Position numbers and translations under genes: made by a program
In this document: positions 19,125 through 29,128 of the stretch, piece by piece
Position numbering within the stretch: position 1 is the first letter of the stretch
How the letters are laid out: each line of letters begins with the position of its first letter
Origin: Candidatus Tidjanibacter gallistercoris
GTDB lineage: Bacteria > Bacteroidota > Bacteroidia > Bacteroidales > Rikenellaceae
NCBI GenBank assembly: GCA_019114205.1
Contig: DXFY01000050.1
Location: 1-62,146 of the forward strand
DNA: 62,146 nt
Direction: 5' to 3'
Notes under the pieces: model-generated
The model's database searches: none
The model's input: the letters and a program-made list of their open reading frames with translations, nothing else
What the model was told of the DNA's origin: nothing

Positions 19125-20384
19125 CTATTTGCGTATCGCGGCCACACCGGGAAGTTCCGCCCCCTCCATGTATTCGAGCAGAGCACCCCCGCCGGTCGAT
19201 ACGTAGCTGACCTTGTCGGCGAGTCCGAACTTGTTGATGGCCGCCACGGAGTCGCCGCCGCCTATCAGCGAATAGGCCCCCGCCTCGGTCGCCTCGACCA
19301 CTGCCTCGGCTACCGCCTTCGTACCCGTTGAGAACTTGTCGATTTCGAAGACGCCTACCGGCCCGTTCCACAGAATGGTCTTGGCTGCCAGTATCTTGTC
19401 GTGGAAAAGCGCTTTCGCTTCGTCGCCTATGTCCACACCTTCCCATCCGTCGGGAATATCGTTCGACGGCGCCTGCTTCGTGCGGGCCTGCTCGCTAAAA
19501 TCGTCCGCAACGAGGGCATCGGGCGCGAGCACGATTTCCACCCCCTTCTCTTTCGCCTTGGCGAGTATCGAAAGGGCCGTAGGAAATTGGTCGGGCTCGC
19601 AGATGGACTTGCCGACGCGACCGCCCTGCGCCGCCATGAAGGTATAGGTCATCCCGCCGCCGAGGATGAGCATGTCCACCCGGTCCATCAACCGTTCGAT
19701 AATGGTGATTTTGGTGGATACTTTGGAACCGCCCAATATGGCGAGGAACGGGCGCCGGGGCTCGTCGAGCACCTTGTCGATGGCACGGAGTTCGTTTTCC
19801 ATGACATACCCGAACATCTTGTCATCGGGGAAATAGTCCGCAATGAGGGCCGTGGAGGCATGTGCCCGGTGGGCCGTACCGAATGCATCGTTGATGTAGA
19901 CGTCGGCATAGGAAGCCAGGCGCTTCACAAATTCCTTCTGGCGCTCCTTGACCGCTTTTTTGGCCTCGGCTTTCTGCCGGTCGGTCGCATCGTCGGGCAG
20001 CCCGCGCGGCTTGCCCTCCTCTTCCTCGTAGAACCGCAGGTTCTCCAGCAGCATCACTTCGCCGGGCCGCAGGTCGCGGGCCAGTTCGGCAGCCCGTTCG
20101 CCCATCGAATCGCCGGCGAAAATCACCTCGTGTCCGAGCAGGCGTTCGATGGCAGGCACGATGCGGCGCAGCGAATACTTCTCGTCGCCGTTCTTTTTCG
20201 GCCGCCCCAGGTGCGACATGAGGATGACCGCCCCGCCGCCGTCGAGCACCTTTTTTATGGTGGGAATGGCCGCACGGATGCGCGTCTCGTCCGTTACGTT
20301 TCCGCTCTCGTCGAGGGGCACGTTGAAATCCACCCGGATGATGGCCTTCTTGCCCCGGAAATCGTAATTGTCAATCGTATTCAT
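19125..20384 (-). CDS. pgk: Phosphoglycerate kinase
   Basis: Catalyses 1,3-bisphosphoglycerate + ADP to 3-phosphoglycerate + ATP in glycolysis. The 419-residue protein begins with RVDFNVPLD (R17-D19-N21) and carries SHLGRPKK, the [13 protein letters not shown] segment and the C-terminal nucleotide-binding motif [10 protein letters not shown]. Length is normal for bacterial Pgk. The start at ATG 20384 is preferred over longer versions because the homologous N-terminus begins there and a -7 box lies 60 bases upstream. Confidence 0.97.
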   Translation of the reverse strand: MNTIDNYDFRGKKAIIRVDFNVPLDESGNVTDETRIRAAIPTIKKVLDGGGAVILMSHLGRPKKNGDEKYSLRRIVPAIERLLGHEVIFAGDSMGERAAELARDLRPGEVMLLENLRFYEEEEGKPRGLPDDATDRQKAEAKKAVKERQKEFVKRLASYADVYINDAFGTAHRAHASTALIADYFPDDKMFGYVMENELRAIDKVLDEPRRPFLAILGGSKVSTKITIIERLMDRVDMLILGGGMTYTFMAAQGGRVGKSICEPDQFPTALSILAKAKEKGVEIVLAPDALVADDFSEQARTKQAPSNDIPDGWEGVDIGDEAKALFHDKILAAKTILWNGPVGVFEIDKFSTGTKAVAEAVVEATEAGAYSLIGGGDSVAAINKFGLADKVSYVSTGGGALLEYMEGAELPGVAAIRK

Positions 20385-20444
20385 ATCGTATGAAGTTTTG
20401 GTTCGCATGGCTCGGCCGCCCCGCTGCCGGGACGAACCGTACCG

Positions 20445-20452
20445 CAAAGTTA
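20445..20452 (-). promoter_or_regulatory. -7 promoter box for pgk
   Basis: TAACTTTG on the minus strand. Immediately upstream of it is the 11-base palindrome GAAACAGTTTC (20453-20463), which could be an operator. Confidence 0.6.
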
Positions 20453-20631
20453 GAAACTGTTTCCAATTTCCGCACGTCCCGTGCCGGACAATCGGTCCGG
20501 CATGACTTGCGTCCGACCGGGGCTCCCGTTTCGGCACCGCACCGACCGCCCCGCAAACCTCCTGCGAAAACGTGTTTCTGAAAAATCATATATTTTTTCA
20601 GGGATTTATTGGAGATTCAATACACAAACGC

Positions 20632-20639
20632 TATTTTTG
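20632..20639 (+). promoter_or_regulatory. -7 promoter box for kbl
   Basis: TATTTTTG, 46 bases upstream of the kbl start; no ideal -33 element seen. It diverges from the pgk promoter. Confidence 0.6.
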
Positions 20640-20685
20640 CTAACAGACTGTAAGAGTTAAGCGAATTATCCAAAACATCGATACC

Positions 20686-21873
20686 ATGTACGGAAAAATG
20701 AAAGAGTTTCTGCAAAAAGAACTTGCAGACATCAGGGAGGCCGGCCTCTACAAGGAAGAACGAATCATCGCATCGCCCCAGCGGGCCGAAATCGAAGTAG
20801 GCGGGAAAAAGGTGCTCAATTTCTGCGCCAACAACTACCTCGGCCTTTCCGACAACCCCAGGCTCGTGGAAGCGGCCAAGAAGGAGATGGACGCACGCGG
20901 TTACGGCATGTCGTCCGTACGTTTCATCTGCGGTACGCAGGACATCCACAAGGAACTCGAAGCGGCCATCGCCGATTATTTCGGTACGGAAGACACCATC
21001 CTTTACGCAGCCTGCTTCGATGCCAACGGCGGCGTATTCGAACCGCTCTTCACCGACCAGGACGCCATCATTTCGGACTCGCTCAACCACGCTTCCATCA
21101 TCGACGGCGTAAGGCTCTGCAAGGCGGTACGCTACCGTTACGCCAACGCCGACATGGAAGACCTCGAAAAACAGCTCAAGCTCGCCCAGGCACAGCGCTT
21201 CCGCATCATCGTCACGGACGGTGTCTTCTCGATGGACGGCAACGTGGCTCCGATGGACAAGATAACGGAACTGGCCGCCAAGTACGACGCGCTCGTGATG
21301 GTGGACGAATGCCATTCGGCGGGCGTCGTAGGCAAGACGGGCCGCGGCGTGACCGAACTCTACGACATACGCGGTCAGGTGGACATCATCACCGGTACGC
21401 TCGGCAAGGCCTTCGGCGGCGCCATCGGCGGTTTCACCACGGGCCGCAAGGAAATCATCGAACTGCTGCGCCAGCGTTCGCGTCCGTACCTCTTTTCGAA
21501 CTCGGTACCGCCCGCAGTGGTCGGCGCCAGCCTCGAAGTCTTCAAAATGCTCAAGGAGTCGGACGCGCTGCACGACAGGCTCGTGGAGAACGTCGAATAC
21601 TTCCGCACGAAGATGCTCGCCGCCGGGTTCGACATCAAACCCACGCAGTCGGCCATCTGCGCAGTCATGCTTTACGACGCGCCCCTGTCGCAGGTATTCG
21701 CCAAGAAACTGCTCGACGAGGGCATCTACGTGACCGGCTTCTACTATCCGGTGGTGCCGAAAGGACAGGCACGCATCCGGGTACAGGTTTCCGCAGGCCA
21801 CACCCGCGCCCACCTCGACCAGTGCGTGGAGGCCTTCACCAAAATCGGCAGGGAGCTCGGCGTACTCAAATAG
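20686..21873 (+). CDS. kbl: Glycine C-acetyltransferase (2-amino-3-ketobutyrate CoA ligase)
   Basis: A PLP enzyme converting 2-amino-3-ketobutyrate and CoA to glycine and acetyl-CoA, the second step of threonine breakdown. The 395-residue protein has the alpha-oxoamine synthase signatures NFCANNYLGLS, SSVRFICGTQDIHKELE, VDECHSAGVVG and GTLGKAFGGA with Schiff-base lysine K241. The KBL subgroup is favoured over KAS/BioF by the IHKELE and FCANNYLG segments. No threonine dehydrogenase is nearby. The Lrp-type gene 138 bases downstream is a plausible regulator. Confidence 0.92.
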   Translation: MYGKMKEFLQKELADIREAGLYKEERIIASPQRAEIEVGGKKVLNFCANNYLGLSDNPRLVEAAKKEMDARGYGMSSVRFICGTQDIHKELEAAIADYFGTEDTILYAACFDANGGVFEPLFTDQDAIISDSLNHASIIDGVRLCKAVRYRYANADMEDLEKQLKLAQAQRFRIIVTDGVFSMDGNVAPMDKITELAAKYDALVMVDECHSAGVVGKTGRGVTELYDIRGQVDIITGTLGKAFGGAIGGFTTGRKEIIELLRQRSRPYLFSNSVPPAVVGASLEVFKMLKESDALHDRLVENVEYFRTKMLAAGFDIKPTQSAICAVMLYDAPLSQVFAKKLLDEGIYVTGFYYPVVPKGQARIRVQVSAGHTRAHLDQCVEAFTKIGRELGVLK

Positions 21874-21904
21874 TCCTTCCGGGCGGACACACGGACACAC
21901 ACGG

Positions 21905-21942
21905 TCATTCCCGCCCGCACCCAGGGGCGGGAATGATTTTTT
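21905..21942 (+). terminator. Rho-independent terminator for kbl
   Basis: A 12-bp stem, TCATTCCCGCCC with GGGCGGGAATGA, with an 8-base loop followed by TTTTTT. Confidence 0.92.
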
Positions 21943-22011
21943 AATCTATGCAGCCCCCATTGGCGGGCGTTTTGCGAACCCACCTTAAAATACATTAAAG
22001 AATACAAGACC

Positions 22012-22482
22012 ATGTCAAAAGCATCGATTGACGCGATAGACCGCAAAATCCTCCAGCATCTCATTCGGAACGCACGCATGCCCTTCCTCGAAATAGCCCG
22101 CGAATGCGGCATATCCGGCGCGGCCATCCACCAGCGCGTGAAGAAACTCGACGAAATGGGCGTCATCCTCGGTTCGCGCCTGGAAGTGGACCCGAAAAAA
22201 CTCGGATTCGACGTGTGCGCACTCATCGGTATCCGCGTCTCCGACCCATCGCGGTACGAAAACACAGTGGAAACGCTGAAACGAATCCCGGAAGTGGTCG
22301 AATGCCATTTCATTACGGGCGAATACAACATGATGCTGAAGGTATACTGCCTGAACAACGAACACCTCATGCAGATACTTTTCGAAAAGATACTCACCAT
22401 CGAAGGCGTGCTCAAGACCGAAACGTTCATCTCGCTCGTACAGTCCTTCAGCCGCCAAATCGATGTCAAATACCTCGAATAA
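22012..22482 (+). CDS. Lrp/AsnC family transcriptional regulator
   Basis: A 156-residue regulator with an N-terminal helix-turn-helix (about residues 6-60, IDRKILQHLIRNARMPF) and a C-terminal RAM ligand-binding domain (about 70-145). Such proteins form octamers and respond to amino acids. Its position just after kbl suggests a role in amino-acid metabolism, but the kbl terminator separates the two units. The stop is four bases before the likely queD start, so these two are coupled. Confidence 0.9.
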   Translation: MSKASIDAIDRKILQHLIRNARMPFLEIARECGISGAAIHQRVKKLDEMGVILGSRLEVDPKKLGFDVCALIGIRVSDPSRYENTVETLKRIPEVVECHFITGEYNMMLKVYCLNNEHLMQILFEKILTIEGVLKTETFISLVQSFSRQIDVKYLE

Positions 22483-22486
22483 CGTC

Positions 22487-22939
22487 ATGAGCCGCATCAG
22501 GGTAACCAAAGAATTTTCTTTCGAGATGGCGCACGTGCTGGAAGGCTACGACGGCCCTTGCAGCGAAATACACGGCCACTCGTACCGTCTGTTCGTCACC
22601 GTGGCGGGAACTCCGTGCAGCGACCCGGAAAATCCCAAATACGGCATGGTCATGGATTTCGGCATGCTCAAACGCATCGTGAACGGACGCATCACGGAGC
22701 TTTACGACCATAGCCTGCTCATCCGCCGCACCGCCGCCAACGGCGAACTGACAAAGGCGCTCGGAGCGCGCTTCGGCAAGATGCAGGCGGTGGACTTCCA
22801 GCCCACGTGCGAGAACCTCGTCACACGCTTCGCGGAAATCATCGCCCCGGAGCTGCCCGAAGGCGTGGAACTCTTTTCGCTGCGGCTGCACGAAACGGCC
22901 ACTTCCTATGCGGAGTGGTTCGCTTCGGACAACCGCTGA
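22487..22939 (+). CDS. queD: 6-carboxytetrahydropterin synthase (QueD/PTPS family)
   Basis: A 150-residue protein with zinc-binding histidines H15 (FEMAH), H29 and H31 (EIHGHSY) and catalytic Cys C25. The late motif SLRLHETATSYAEW completes the active site. It makes 6-carboxytetrahydropterin from dihydroneopterin triphosphate for queuosine synthesis. ATG 22487 is preferred; an in-frame ATG at 22463 would overlap the previous gene by 20 bases. No other queuosine genes are in the window. Confidence 0.9.
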   Translation: MSRIRVTKEFSFEMAHVLEGYDGPCSEIHGHSYRLFVTVAGTPCSDPENPKYGMVMDFGMLKRIVNGRITELYDHSLLIRRTAANGELTKALGARFGKMQAVDFQPTCENLVTRFAEIIAPELPEGVELFSLRLHETATSYAEWFASDNR

Positions 22940-23002
22940 CGCCGCGTGCGACCGCCGCGCCGCGCCTCCGAACCATACGACGCACCGAAACAGTATCCGG
23001 TA

Positions 23003-25876
23003 ATGGAAAGACTCTATCTTCTCGACGCATACGCCCTGATATACAGGTCTTACTATGCGTTCATGGGCCGCCCGATGCGCAACCGGCAGGGCATCAACAC
23101 CTCGGCGGTGTTCGGCTTCACCAAGTTTCTGCGGGACATCCTGATGAAGGAGGCGCCCCGCTACATGGGCGTCGCATTCGACCCCAAGGGCGGCACGTTC
23201 CGCAACGAGCTTTACCCGCAATACAAGGCCAACCGGAGCGAAACTCCGGAGGACATCGTCGTGGCCGTTCCCTACATCAAACGCATCCTCGCAGCGATGC
23301 GCATTCCGTGCCTCGAAGTACCCGGCTACGAAGCCGACGACGTCATCGGAACCCTTGCCCGCAAAGCATCCGAACAGGGATTCGAAGTTTATATGGTAAC
23401 GCCCGACAAGGATTTCGGACAGCTCATCGACCGCAACGTCCGCATCTACAAACAGCGAAAGGGCGGCGAAGGGGTGGAAGTCGTCGGGTGCGAACAGCTC
23501 CGGGAACAGTACGGTATCGACGACCCGCGGCTGGTCATCGACATCCTCGCACTCTGGGGCGATGCGGCTGACAACATTCCGGGCGTGCCCGGCATCGGGG
23601 AGAAAAGCGCCGTAAAGCTGGTGAACGAGTTCGGTACGGTGGAAAACATCCTGGCGCATGCCGATGCCCTCAAGGGGAAACAGAAGGAAAACATCCTGGC
23701 CGGACGCGAACAACTGCTGCTTTCCAAGCGGCTCGCCACAATCGAAACGGACGTGCCCATCGCATTCGTCCCGGAAGAACTCGCCATGGAAGACCCCGAC
23801 TGCGACGCGCTGCGGGAGGTCTACAAGGAGCTGGACTTCGGGATGTTCCTGCGCGAAATGGACGGCACACGCACCTCGCCCTTTACCAAGGCGGTAAGCG
23901 GAAGCGCCGCGGAAGGGCCGCAGAAGGGCGGGAAAACGGCTCCTGCCCCTGCGTCAGGGCCTGCCGCCGCCGTGCAGCGCGACCTGTTCGGCAACCCGGT
24001 TGCCTCGGAGGATAACTCCCGCTCCGCACAGGAAACGACCGTATCCGAAAGTCTTTCGGCAGGTTACCATACCGTCGCCGACACGCCGCACGAATACCGC
24101 ACCGTCACCACGCCGCAGCAACTCGCCGACCTGATTGCCCGGCTGGGAACGGAAAAGGAGTTCTGCTTCGATGTGGAGACTTCCGGCTTCGACTGCCATA
24201 CCAATCGCATCGTGGGTATTTCGTTCAGCGCCTCGGAGAGTGCAGCCTGTTACGTTCCCATATCGGAAGGCGACCGGGAAGGTTTCCTCGCCATGCTCAG
24301 GCCGCTTCTCGAAGAACCTTCAATCGCCAAAATCGGGCAGAACATCAAGTTCGACATCATGGCGCTCGCCGCAGCGGGCATCCGGGTAGCCGGCTTCAAA
24401 TACGACACCATGATACTCCATTACCTGCTCGACCCCGAATCGCGCCACGGCATGAACCACCTCGCACGGTTCTACCTCAACTACTCCCCGATAGAAATCG
24501 AGACCCTCATCGGACGCGGAAGCCGCCAGCTCACCATGGACCTGGTACCGCTCGACGCCATCGCCGAATACGGCGCGGAGGATGCGGACGTGACGCTGCG
24601 GCTGAAAAACGTGCTCTGGCCCCGGATAGCGGGCACGGAGTTCGAAAGGCTCTACCGCGAAATAGAGGAACCGCTCATCGATGTCCTTGCCGACATCGAA
24701 CTGACCGGGGTGAAAATCGATACCGACCGGCTCGCGGCATACGGACGCGAACTCTCCGTAGAGATGGATGCGCTCGAAGGCCGCATCCGGGAGCTCGCCG
24801 GAACGCCCGACCTGAATGTGAATTCGTCGCGTCAACTCGGCACGGTGCTTTTCGAGAAACTGCGCATCGACCCGAAACCGAAACGCACCAAGACCAAACA
24901 GTACAGCACGGACGAGGAGTACCTCGCCTCGCTCGCCGACCGGCATCCGGTGGTGGACATGGTGCTGGAGTACCGGGGACTGAAAAAACTGCTCTCGACC
25001 TATATCGACGCCCTGCCGCAGCTCGTGAACCCCGTCACGGGCCGGGTACACACCTCGTTCAACCAGGCTGTCACGGCCACCGGCCGACTCTCCTCGACGA
25101 ATCCCAACCTGCAAAACATCCCGATACGCACCGAACAGGGCCGTCAGATACGGCGCGCCTTCGTCCCGTCGGACAGCGACCACCTGCTGCTGTCGGCCGA
25201 CTACTCCCAGGTGGAACTGCGCCTGATGGCCCACCTGAGCGGCGACGAAGCGTTGATAGAGGCTTTCCGCCACGGCGAGGACATTCACCGGGCCACCGCG
25301 GCACGCCTGTTCGGCATCCCGCTTGCGGAGGTGACGCCCGAACACCGGCGCAAGGCCAAGACGGCCAACTTCGGCATCATCTACGGCATTTCGGCATTCG
25401 GCCTCAAACAGCGGATGGGCAACATCACCATGGAAGAGGCGAAACGCATCATCGATGGTTACTTCGCCGCCTATCCGCAGGTGAAGGAATACATGGAACG
25501 CGTGGTGGCCCAGGCGCGCGACACGGGCTACGTGGAGACCATTTTCGGGCGGCGCCGGTATCTGCCCGACATCCGTTCGGCCAACTCGGTGGTGCGCTCG
25601 CTGGCCGAACGGAATGCCATCAACGCCCCGATACAGGGCAGCGCGGCCGACATCATCAAAATCGCCATGAACCGCATCCATCGTACCTTCGCCGAACGCG
25701 GCATCCGCTCCAAAGTCATCCTTCAGGTACACGACGAACTGGTCGTCGATATGCTCCGCTCGGAACAGGAAGCCGTCACGACCATCGTCAAAGAGTGCAT
25801 GGAACAGGCCGCACGGCTCAAGGTAGCCCTCGTCGCGGAATGCGGCGTCGGAGAAAACTGGCTCGAAGCGCACTGA
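23003..25876 (+). CDS. polA: DNA polymerase I
   Basis: A 957-residue repair polymerase with all three activities apparently intact. The 5'-3' exonuclease domain (residues 1-300) has the helix-hairpin-helix segment GVPGIGEKSAVKL. A low-complexity Ala/Gly/Pro/Ser linker follows (about 300-370). The proofreading domain keeps D390 and E392 in FDVETSGFD, NIKFD and EYGAEDADV. The polymerase domain has motif A DYSQVELR (D733), motif B KTANFGIIYG and motif C HDE (910-912). ATG 23003 is chosen because the conserved nuclease N-terminus starts there. dtd follows 61 bases downstream. Confidence 0.97.
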   Translation: MERLYLLDAYALIYRSYYAFMGRPMRNRQGINTSAVFGFTKFLRDILMKEAPRYMGVAFDPKGGTFRNELYPQYKANRSETPEDIVVAVPYIKRILAAMRIPCLEVPGYEADDVIGTLARKASEQGFEVYMVTPDKDFGQLIDRNVRIYKQRKGGEGVEVVGCEQLREQYGIDDPRLVIDILALWGDAADNIPGVPGIGEKSAVKLVNEFGTVENILAHADALKGKQKENILAGREQLLLSKRLATIETDVPIAFVPEELAMEDPDCDALREVYKELDFGMFLREMDGTRTSPFTKAVSGSAAEGPQKGGKTAPAPASGPAAAVQRDLFGNPVASEDNSRSAQETTVSESLSAGYHTVADTPHEYRTVTTPQQLADLIARLGTEKEFCFDVETSGFDCHTNRIVGISFSASESAACYVPISEGDREGFLAMLRPLLEEPSIAKIGQNIKFDIMALAAAGIRVAGFKYDTMILHYLLDPESRHGMNHLARFYLNYSPIEIETLIGRGSRQLTMDLVPLDAIAEYGAEDADVTLRLKNVLWPRIAGTEFERLYREIEEPLIDVLADIELTGVKIDTDRLAAYGRELSVEMDALEGRIRELAGTPDLNVNSSRQLGTVLFEKLRIDPKPKRTKTKQYSTDEEYLASLADRHPVVDMVLEYRGLKKLLSTYIDALPQLVNPVTGRVHTSFNQAVTATGRLSSTNPNLQNIPIRTEQGRQIRRAFVPSDSDHLLLSADYSQVELRLMAHLSGDEALIEAFRHGEDIHRATAARLFGIPLAEVTPEHRRKAKTANFGIIYGISAFGLKQRMGNITMEEAKRIIDGYFAAYPQVKEYMERVVAQARDTGYVETIFGRRRYLPDIRSANSVVRSLAERNAINAPIQGSAADIIKIAMNRIHRTFAERGIRSKVILQVHDELVVDMLRSEQEAVTTIVKECMEQAARLKVALVAECGVGENWLEAH

Positions 25877-25937
25877 CCGCTGCGGGCGGGAGCATCCTGT
25901 TCTCCCGCCGCAGCGCCGGCAAAACGGAAGCATCGCC

Positions 25938-26390
25938 ATGAGAATATTGATTCAACGGGTAAAACGGGCATCGGTCGCCGTGGAAGGCAAAACCGTCGCG
26001 CAGACGGGGCCGGGAATGCTCGTGCTGGCAGGCATCGCCCCCGACGACGGAGCGGAAGACATCGAATGGCTCGTCCGGAAGACCGTACAGCTCCGCATCT
26101 TCGACGACGAACACGGCGTCATGAACCGGGACATCCGCCAGGTCGGCGGCGACATCCTGGCCGTCAGCCAATTCACGCTGATGGCCTCCACGAAGAAAGG
26201 GAACCGCCCCTCGTACATCCGCGCCGCGGGAGAAGCAATATCCCGTCCGCTGTACTACGATTTCGTGCACCGGCTCTCCGACGCGCTGGGCCGGGAGGTA
26301 GCCACGGGCGTATTCGGCGCCGACATGCAGGTGGAGCTCATCAACGACGGCCCCGTCACCATCTGGATGGATTCGCGCAACCGGGAATAA
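25938..26390 (+). CDS. dtd: D-aminoacyl-tRNA deacylase
   Basis: Hydrolyses D-amino acids (and misloaded glycine) from tRNAs. The 150-residue protein shows the family signatures MRILIQRVKRASVAV at the N-terminus, SQFTL near residue 77 and the C-terminal Gly-Pro motif NDGPVTIWMDS. Length is standard. It follows polA without a terminator and is probably in its operon. Confidence 0.95.
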   Translation: MRILIQRVKRASVAVEGKTVAQTGPGMLVLAGIAPDDGAEDIEWLVRKTVQLRIFDDEHGVMNRDIRQVGGDILAVSQFTLMASTKKGNRPSYIRAAGEAISRPLYYDFVHRLSDALGREVATGVFGADMQVELINDGPVTIWMDSRNRE

Positions 26391-26523
26391 CCGACCGGCA
26401 TCATGGCACAGGTTTTGGACAGTTCCCTTCAGGGATGCGGCTCCGCAACAGGCACGCACCCGGAGAAACGGGTTCGGATACGCCCGACGCTCCCCGCCCC
26501 ACTAATACGACACCATACACCGA

Positions 26524-27567
26524 ATGAAAAAATCCCTGTGGACCATCACGGCGCTGCTGCCGCTGGCCGTTTCGTGCGGCCAGCATCCCGACCTGCCCGG
26601 CTACGCCGGCCGCGACCTTACCGGTCTGGCGGAAATAACACGCGACCGGAACACCAAGGAAGCTACCCTGACGGTCGGAGTTTCGGGCCCGTGGCGGCTT
26701 TACGGCGGCCCCGCCGCGGATTCCATCGACCTTTCGGAACCCGTGCTCGCCGGCAAGGGAAGCGGCAGTCATGCCATAAACACCACGCTTCCGCAGCGAC
26801 ATGCCTGTTTTCTGTTCGCAGCGGGTGACGACCGGGCCCTGCTGGCCGAACGCCTGCTGCCGATGGCCGGTGGATACAACATGCGCGACCTGGGCGGATA
26901 CCGCAGCGAAGACGGCAGGTATGTCCGTTGGGGAAGGATTATCCGTTCCGACGACCTGCACGGCCTGACCGACGCAGACCTCGCCTACCTCGCTTCGCTA
27001 CCCGTCGCGACCGTCGTGGACTTCCGTTCGGCCGAGGAAGCGCAGGCCATGCCCGACAGGCTTCCCGGACAGGGAACCGCCTACCTCCAATTGCCCATAA
27101 CTCCCGGCAACCTCGACGACATCGGGTCGTACATTTCCATGACTCCCGAAGAGGTGGAGGCGAAAATGGAATGGATGAACGTTTACTTCGCCACGTCCGA
27201 CGAGGGAAAGGCACGATACCGCGAATTTTTCCGGCTCCTGCAACAACCGGAAGCGGGCGCCGTGCTGTTCCATTGCTCGGCAGGCAAAGACCGCACGGGC
27301 ATGGCGGCAGCACTCGTTCTGTACGCCCTGGGAATACCCGAAGCGACCGTCATGGAGGACTACCTCGCATCCGACGGATACCTCGCCGGAAAATACGACC
27401 GATACAAGGAACGCTTTCCGCAGCTCGCGGGGTTGTTCGAAGTGCGACCGGAATATCTTTCCGCAGGCATAGAGCGCATAAAAACCGATTACGGTTCTGT
27501 GGAACGATACCTGCGCGACGAACTGGACGTGGACATCGAAGCGTTCCGGGACGCATACCTGTATTGA
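26524..27567 (+). CDS. Lipoprotein protein-tyrosine phosphatase (Y_phosphatase3 type)
   Basis: A 347-residue exported phosphatase with lipobox LAVSC (C18), so it is membrane-anchored outside the cytoplasm. A beta-rich N-terminal domain (about 30-115) precedes the catalytic domain, which starts with NMRDLGGYRSEDGRYVRWG. The CX5R active site is HCSAGKDRTG (C251, R257), and a conserved Asp lies upstream in VDFRS. Related secreted phosphatases act on phosphotyrosine or phosphoinositides; the substrate here is unknown. It lies 133 bases after dtd. Confidence 0.88.
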   Translation: MKKSLWTITALLPLAVSCGQHPDLPGYAGRDLTGLAEITRDRNTKEATLTVGVSGPWRLYGGPAADSIDLSEPVLAGKGSGSHAINTTLPQRHACFLFAAGDDRALLAERLLPMAGGYNMRDLGGYRSEDGRYVRWGRIIRSDDLHGLTDADLAYLASLPVATVVDFRSAEEAQAMPDRLPGQGTAYLQLPITPGNLDDIGSYISMTPEEVEAKMEWMNVYFATSDEGKARYREFFRLLQQPEAGAVLFHCSAGKDRTGMAAALVLYALGIPEATVMEDYLASDGYLAGKYDRYKERFPQLAGLFEVRPEYLSAGIERIKTDYGSVERYLRDELDVDIEAFRDAYLY

Positions 27568-27691
27568 AGACGCCCCGGCAGCCGGCCGCAAAGCGGTCTT
27601 TCCCGAAGGAGCCGACGCATCCGGCAGGCATTTTGTTGATAAAAACGGAATAAATTACGGTATCCGGCGGGACGGGATAGACCGGAAACGT

Positions 27692-27699
27692 TATCTTTG
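27692..27699 (+). promoter_or_regulatory. -7 promoter box for the DUF3467 gene
   Basis: TATCTTTG, 45 bases upstream of ATG 27745. Confidence 0.65.
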
Positions 27700-27744
27700 T
27701 AACACCGCGGGGCAACCGCAGACAACTTGTAAAGACATTGAATC

Positions 27745-28050
27745 ATGGCAAACGAAAAACACCAAATCGACGTAGAACTCGACGAAACGGTGGCACAGGG
27801 TACCTATGCCAACCTTGCGATAATCTCCCACTCTCCCTCGGAATTCGTCCTCGACTTCGCGGCCGTACTGCCGGGCGTACCGAAGGCGAAAGTGAAGAGC
27901 CGGCTCATCCTCGCCCCGGAACATGCCAAGCGGCTGCTGCTGTCCCTTCAGGAAAACATCGCCCGCTACGAAGCGAACGTAGGACGGATAAACATCCCGC
28001 AGGGCGGCTCGAAAGACGGCATCAAGGGCTTCAACATGGGCGAAGCATAA
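27745..28050 (+). CDS. DUF3467 family protein
   Basis: A 101-residue acidic cytoplasmic protein with no signal peptide. The sequence YANLAIISHSPSEFVLDFA followed by SRLILAPEHAKRLLLSLQENI matches DUF3467, a small conserved family of Bacteroidetes with no proven function. It has its own promoter and a strong terminator, so it is monocistronic. Confidence 0.88.
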   Translation: MANEKHQIDVELDETVAQGTYANLAIISHSPSEFVLDFAAVLPGVPKAKVKSRLILAPEHAKRLLLSLQENIARYEANVGRINIPQGGSKDGIKGFNMGEA

Positions 28051-28077
28051 ATGCCCCTCCGCCACGAACGACCGAAC

Positions 28078-28110
28078 GGCACCGGACAACGTTTCCGGTG
28101 CCGATTTTTC
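28078..28110 (+). terminator. Rho-independent terminator for the DUF3467 gene
   Basis: A 9-bp stem, GGCACCGGA with TCCGGTGCC, with a 7-base loop, then GATTTTTCG. Confidence 0.88.
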
Positions 28111-28360
28111 GTATCAACGGATGCGCCGTCATTCCGTCATGCCCCCCGGCCTGCGCCCCTATTCCCCTGCCGGGCAGTCGAAAAACCGGGCAGCCGTCAG
28201 CCGCAAACCGACCATCACCCTTACCCCGCAGAACCGAAACGCGAAAACATGGAACATTCCTTTGCTGCGAACAAGTTACGGCAGTCGGCCAGCTCTGAAT
28301 CACCGCCGCATGCTTGCATGCCGTCGGCGATTTTATTACTTTAGCAAAAATAAGAATACC
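28111..28360. other. Intergenic spacer
   Basis: No gene supported. The last 30 bases are AT-rich (TTTTATTACTTTAGC) and may hold a degenerate promoter for the next lipoprotein. Confidence 0.4.
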
Positions 28361-28894
28361 ATGAGAACGCACCAACTGTTTCGGATAATGGTATATGCGG
28401 CAATATGGTGTGCGGCATACGGATGCAAGGAAGCGCACACCTGCCCGCCCATACCGGGATGCACCGGTATGATTGACAAGATTGACGGTTACCGCATCAC
28501 CGCATGGGAGGTCACCCTCGACGGCAGTCCGGTTGCGGTTTCCGACGGCTACATAACGGTACGAGACAACTCCACCGGCATGTGGAATGCCATATCGCTG
28601 ACCTGCGAGGCGGTAGTGAACGGTAGGACATACGCACTCGATACGGGAAGTTTCGGAGTCGATGGCGACGATTACGATGTGACTCTGAATCTTTATTCTT
28701 CCCAGGGCGCGCTGTCTGTCGACGGAACTGAAAAGCATTCCCTTCTCAGCATATCCGGCGACGGTTTTATCCGCACCGAATACGATGCTTCCGCCCCGTC
28801 CGAACAGCACCCGGTTTTCGACTGCGACCTCGCGGCGAAGTGCATCCTCGACGGCAGGGAACTGTATTTCCGGATTACGGGAATAGCCCCCTGA
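28361..28894 (+). CDS. Lipoprotein of unknown family
   Basis: A 177-residue protein with a short signal peptide and lipobox AAYGC (C22). The mature N-terminus is Cys/Pro-rich (HTCPPIPGC). The rest is beta-rich and acidic with two further cysteines near the end (FDCDLAAKC), so disulphides in the periplasm or at the surface are likely. I do not recognise a family. ATG 28361 is chosen because it starts the signal peptide; the frame continues upstream but is not signal-like. It lies upstream of a strong bidirectional terminator. Confidence 0.7.
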   Translation: MRTHQLFRIMVYAAIWCAAYGCKEAHTCPPIPGCTGMIDKIDGYRITAWEVTLDGSPVAVSDGYITVRDNSTGMWNAISLTCEAVVNGRTYALDTGSFGVDGDDYDVTLNLYSSQGALSVDGTEKHSLLSISGDGFIRTEYDASAPSEQHPVFDCDLAAKCILDGRELYFRITGIAP

Positions 28895-29128
28895 CACATC
28901 TTTCCGGCACGGGCCCCAGCCGGCACCGGGCAGAAAGCCGGACGAATCGCTCCCCGCTGCCTCCGCAACATATCGTTCCCCTTTGTTCCGGTCGCCCCGC
29001 CCGTCGATAGCGGGCAGCACAGCCCTGCATTTGCAGCGTAGCAGTTACGGGCTTTGCAACCGCTGCAACGACCATATGCGGCTGTTGCTGTTGTTGCTGC
29101 AATTGCGGGCGACGGAATGAACGGGTAC

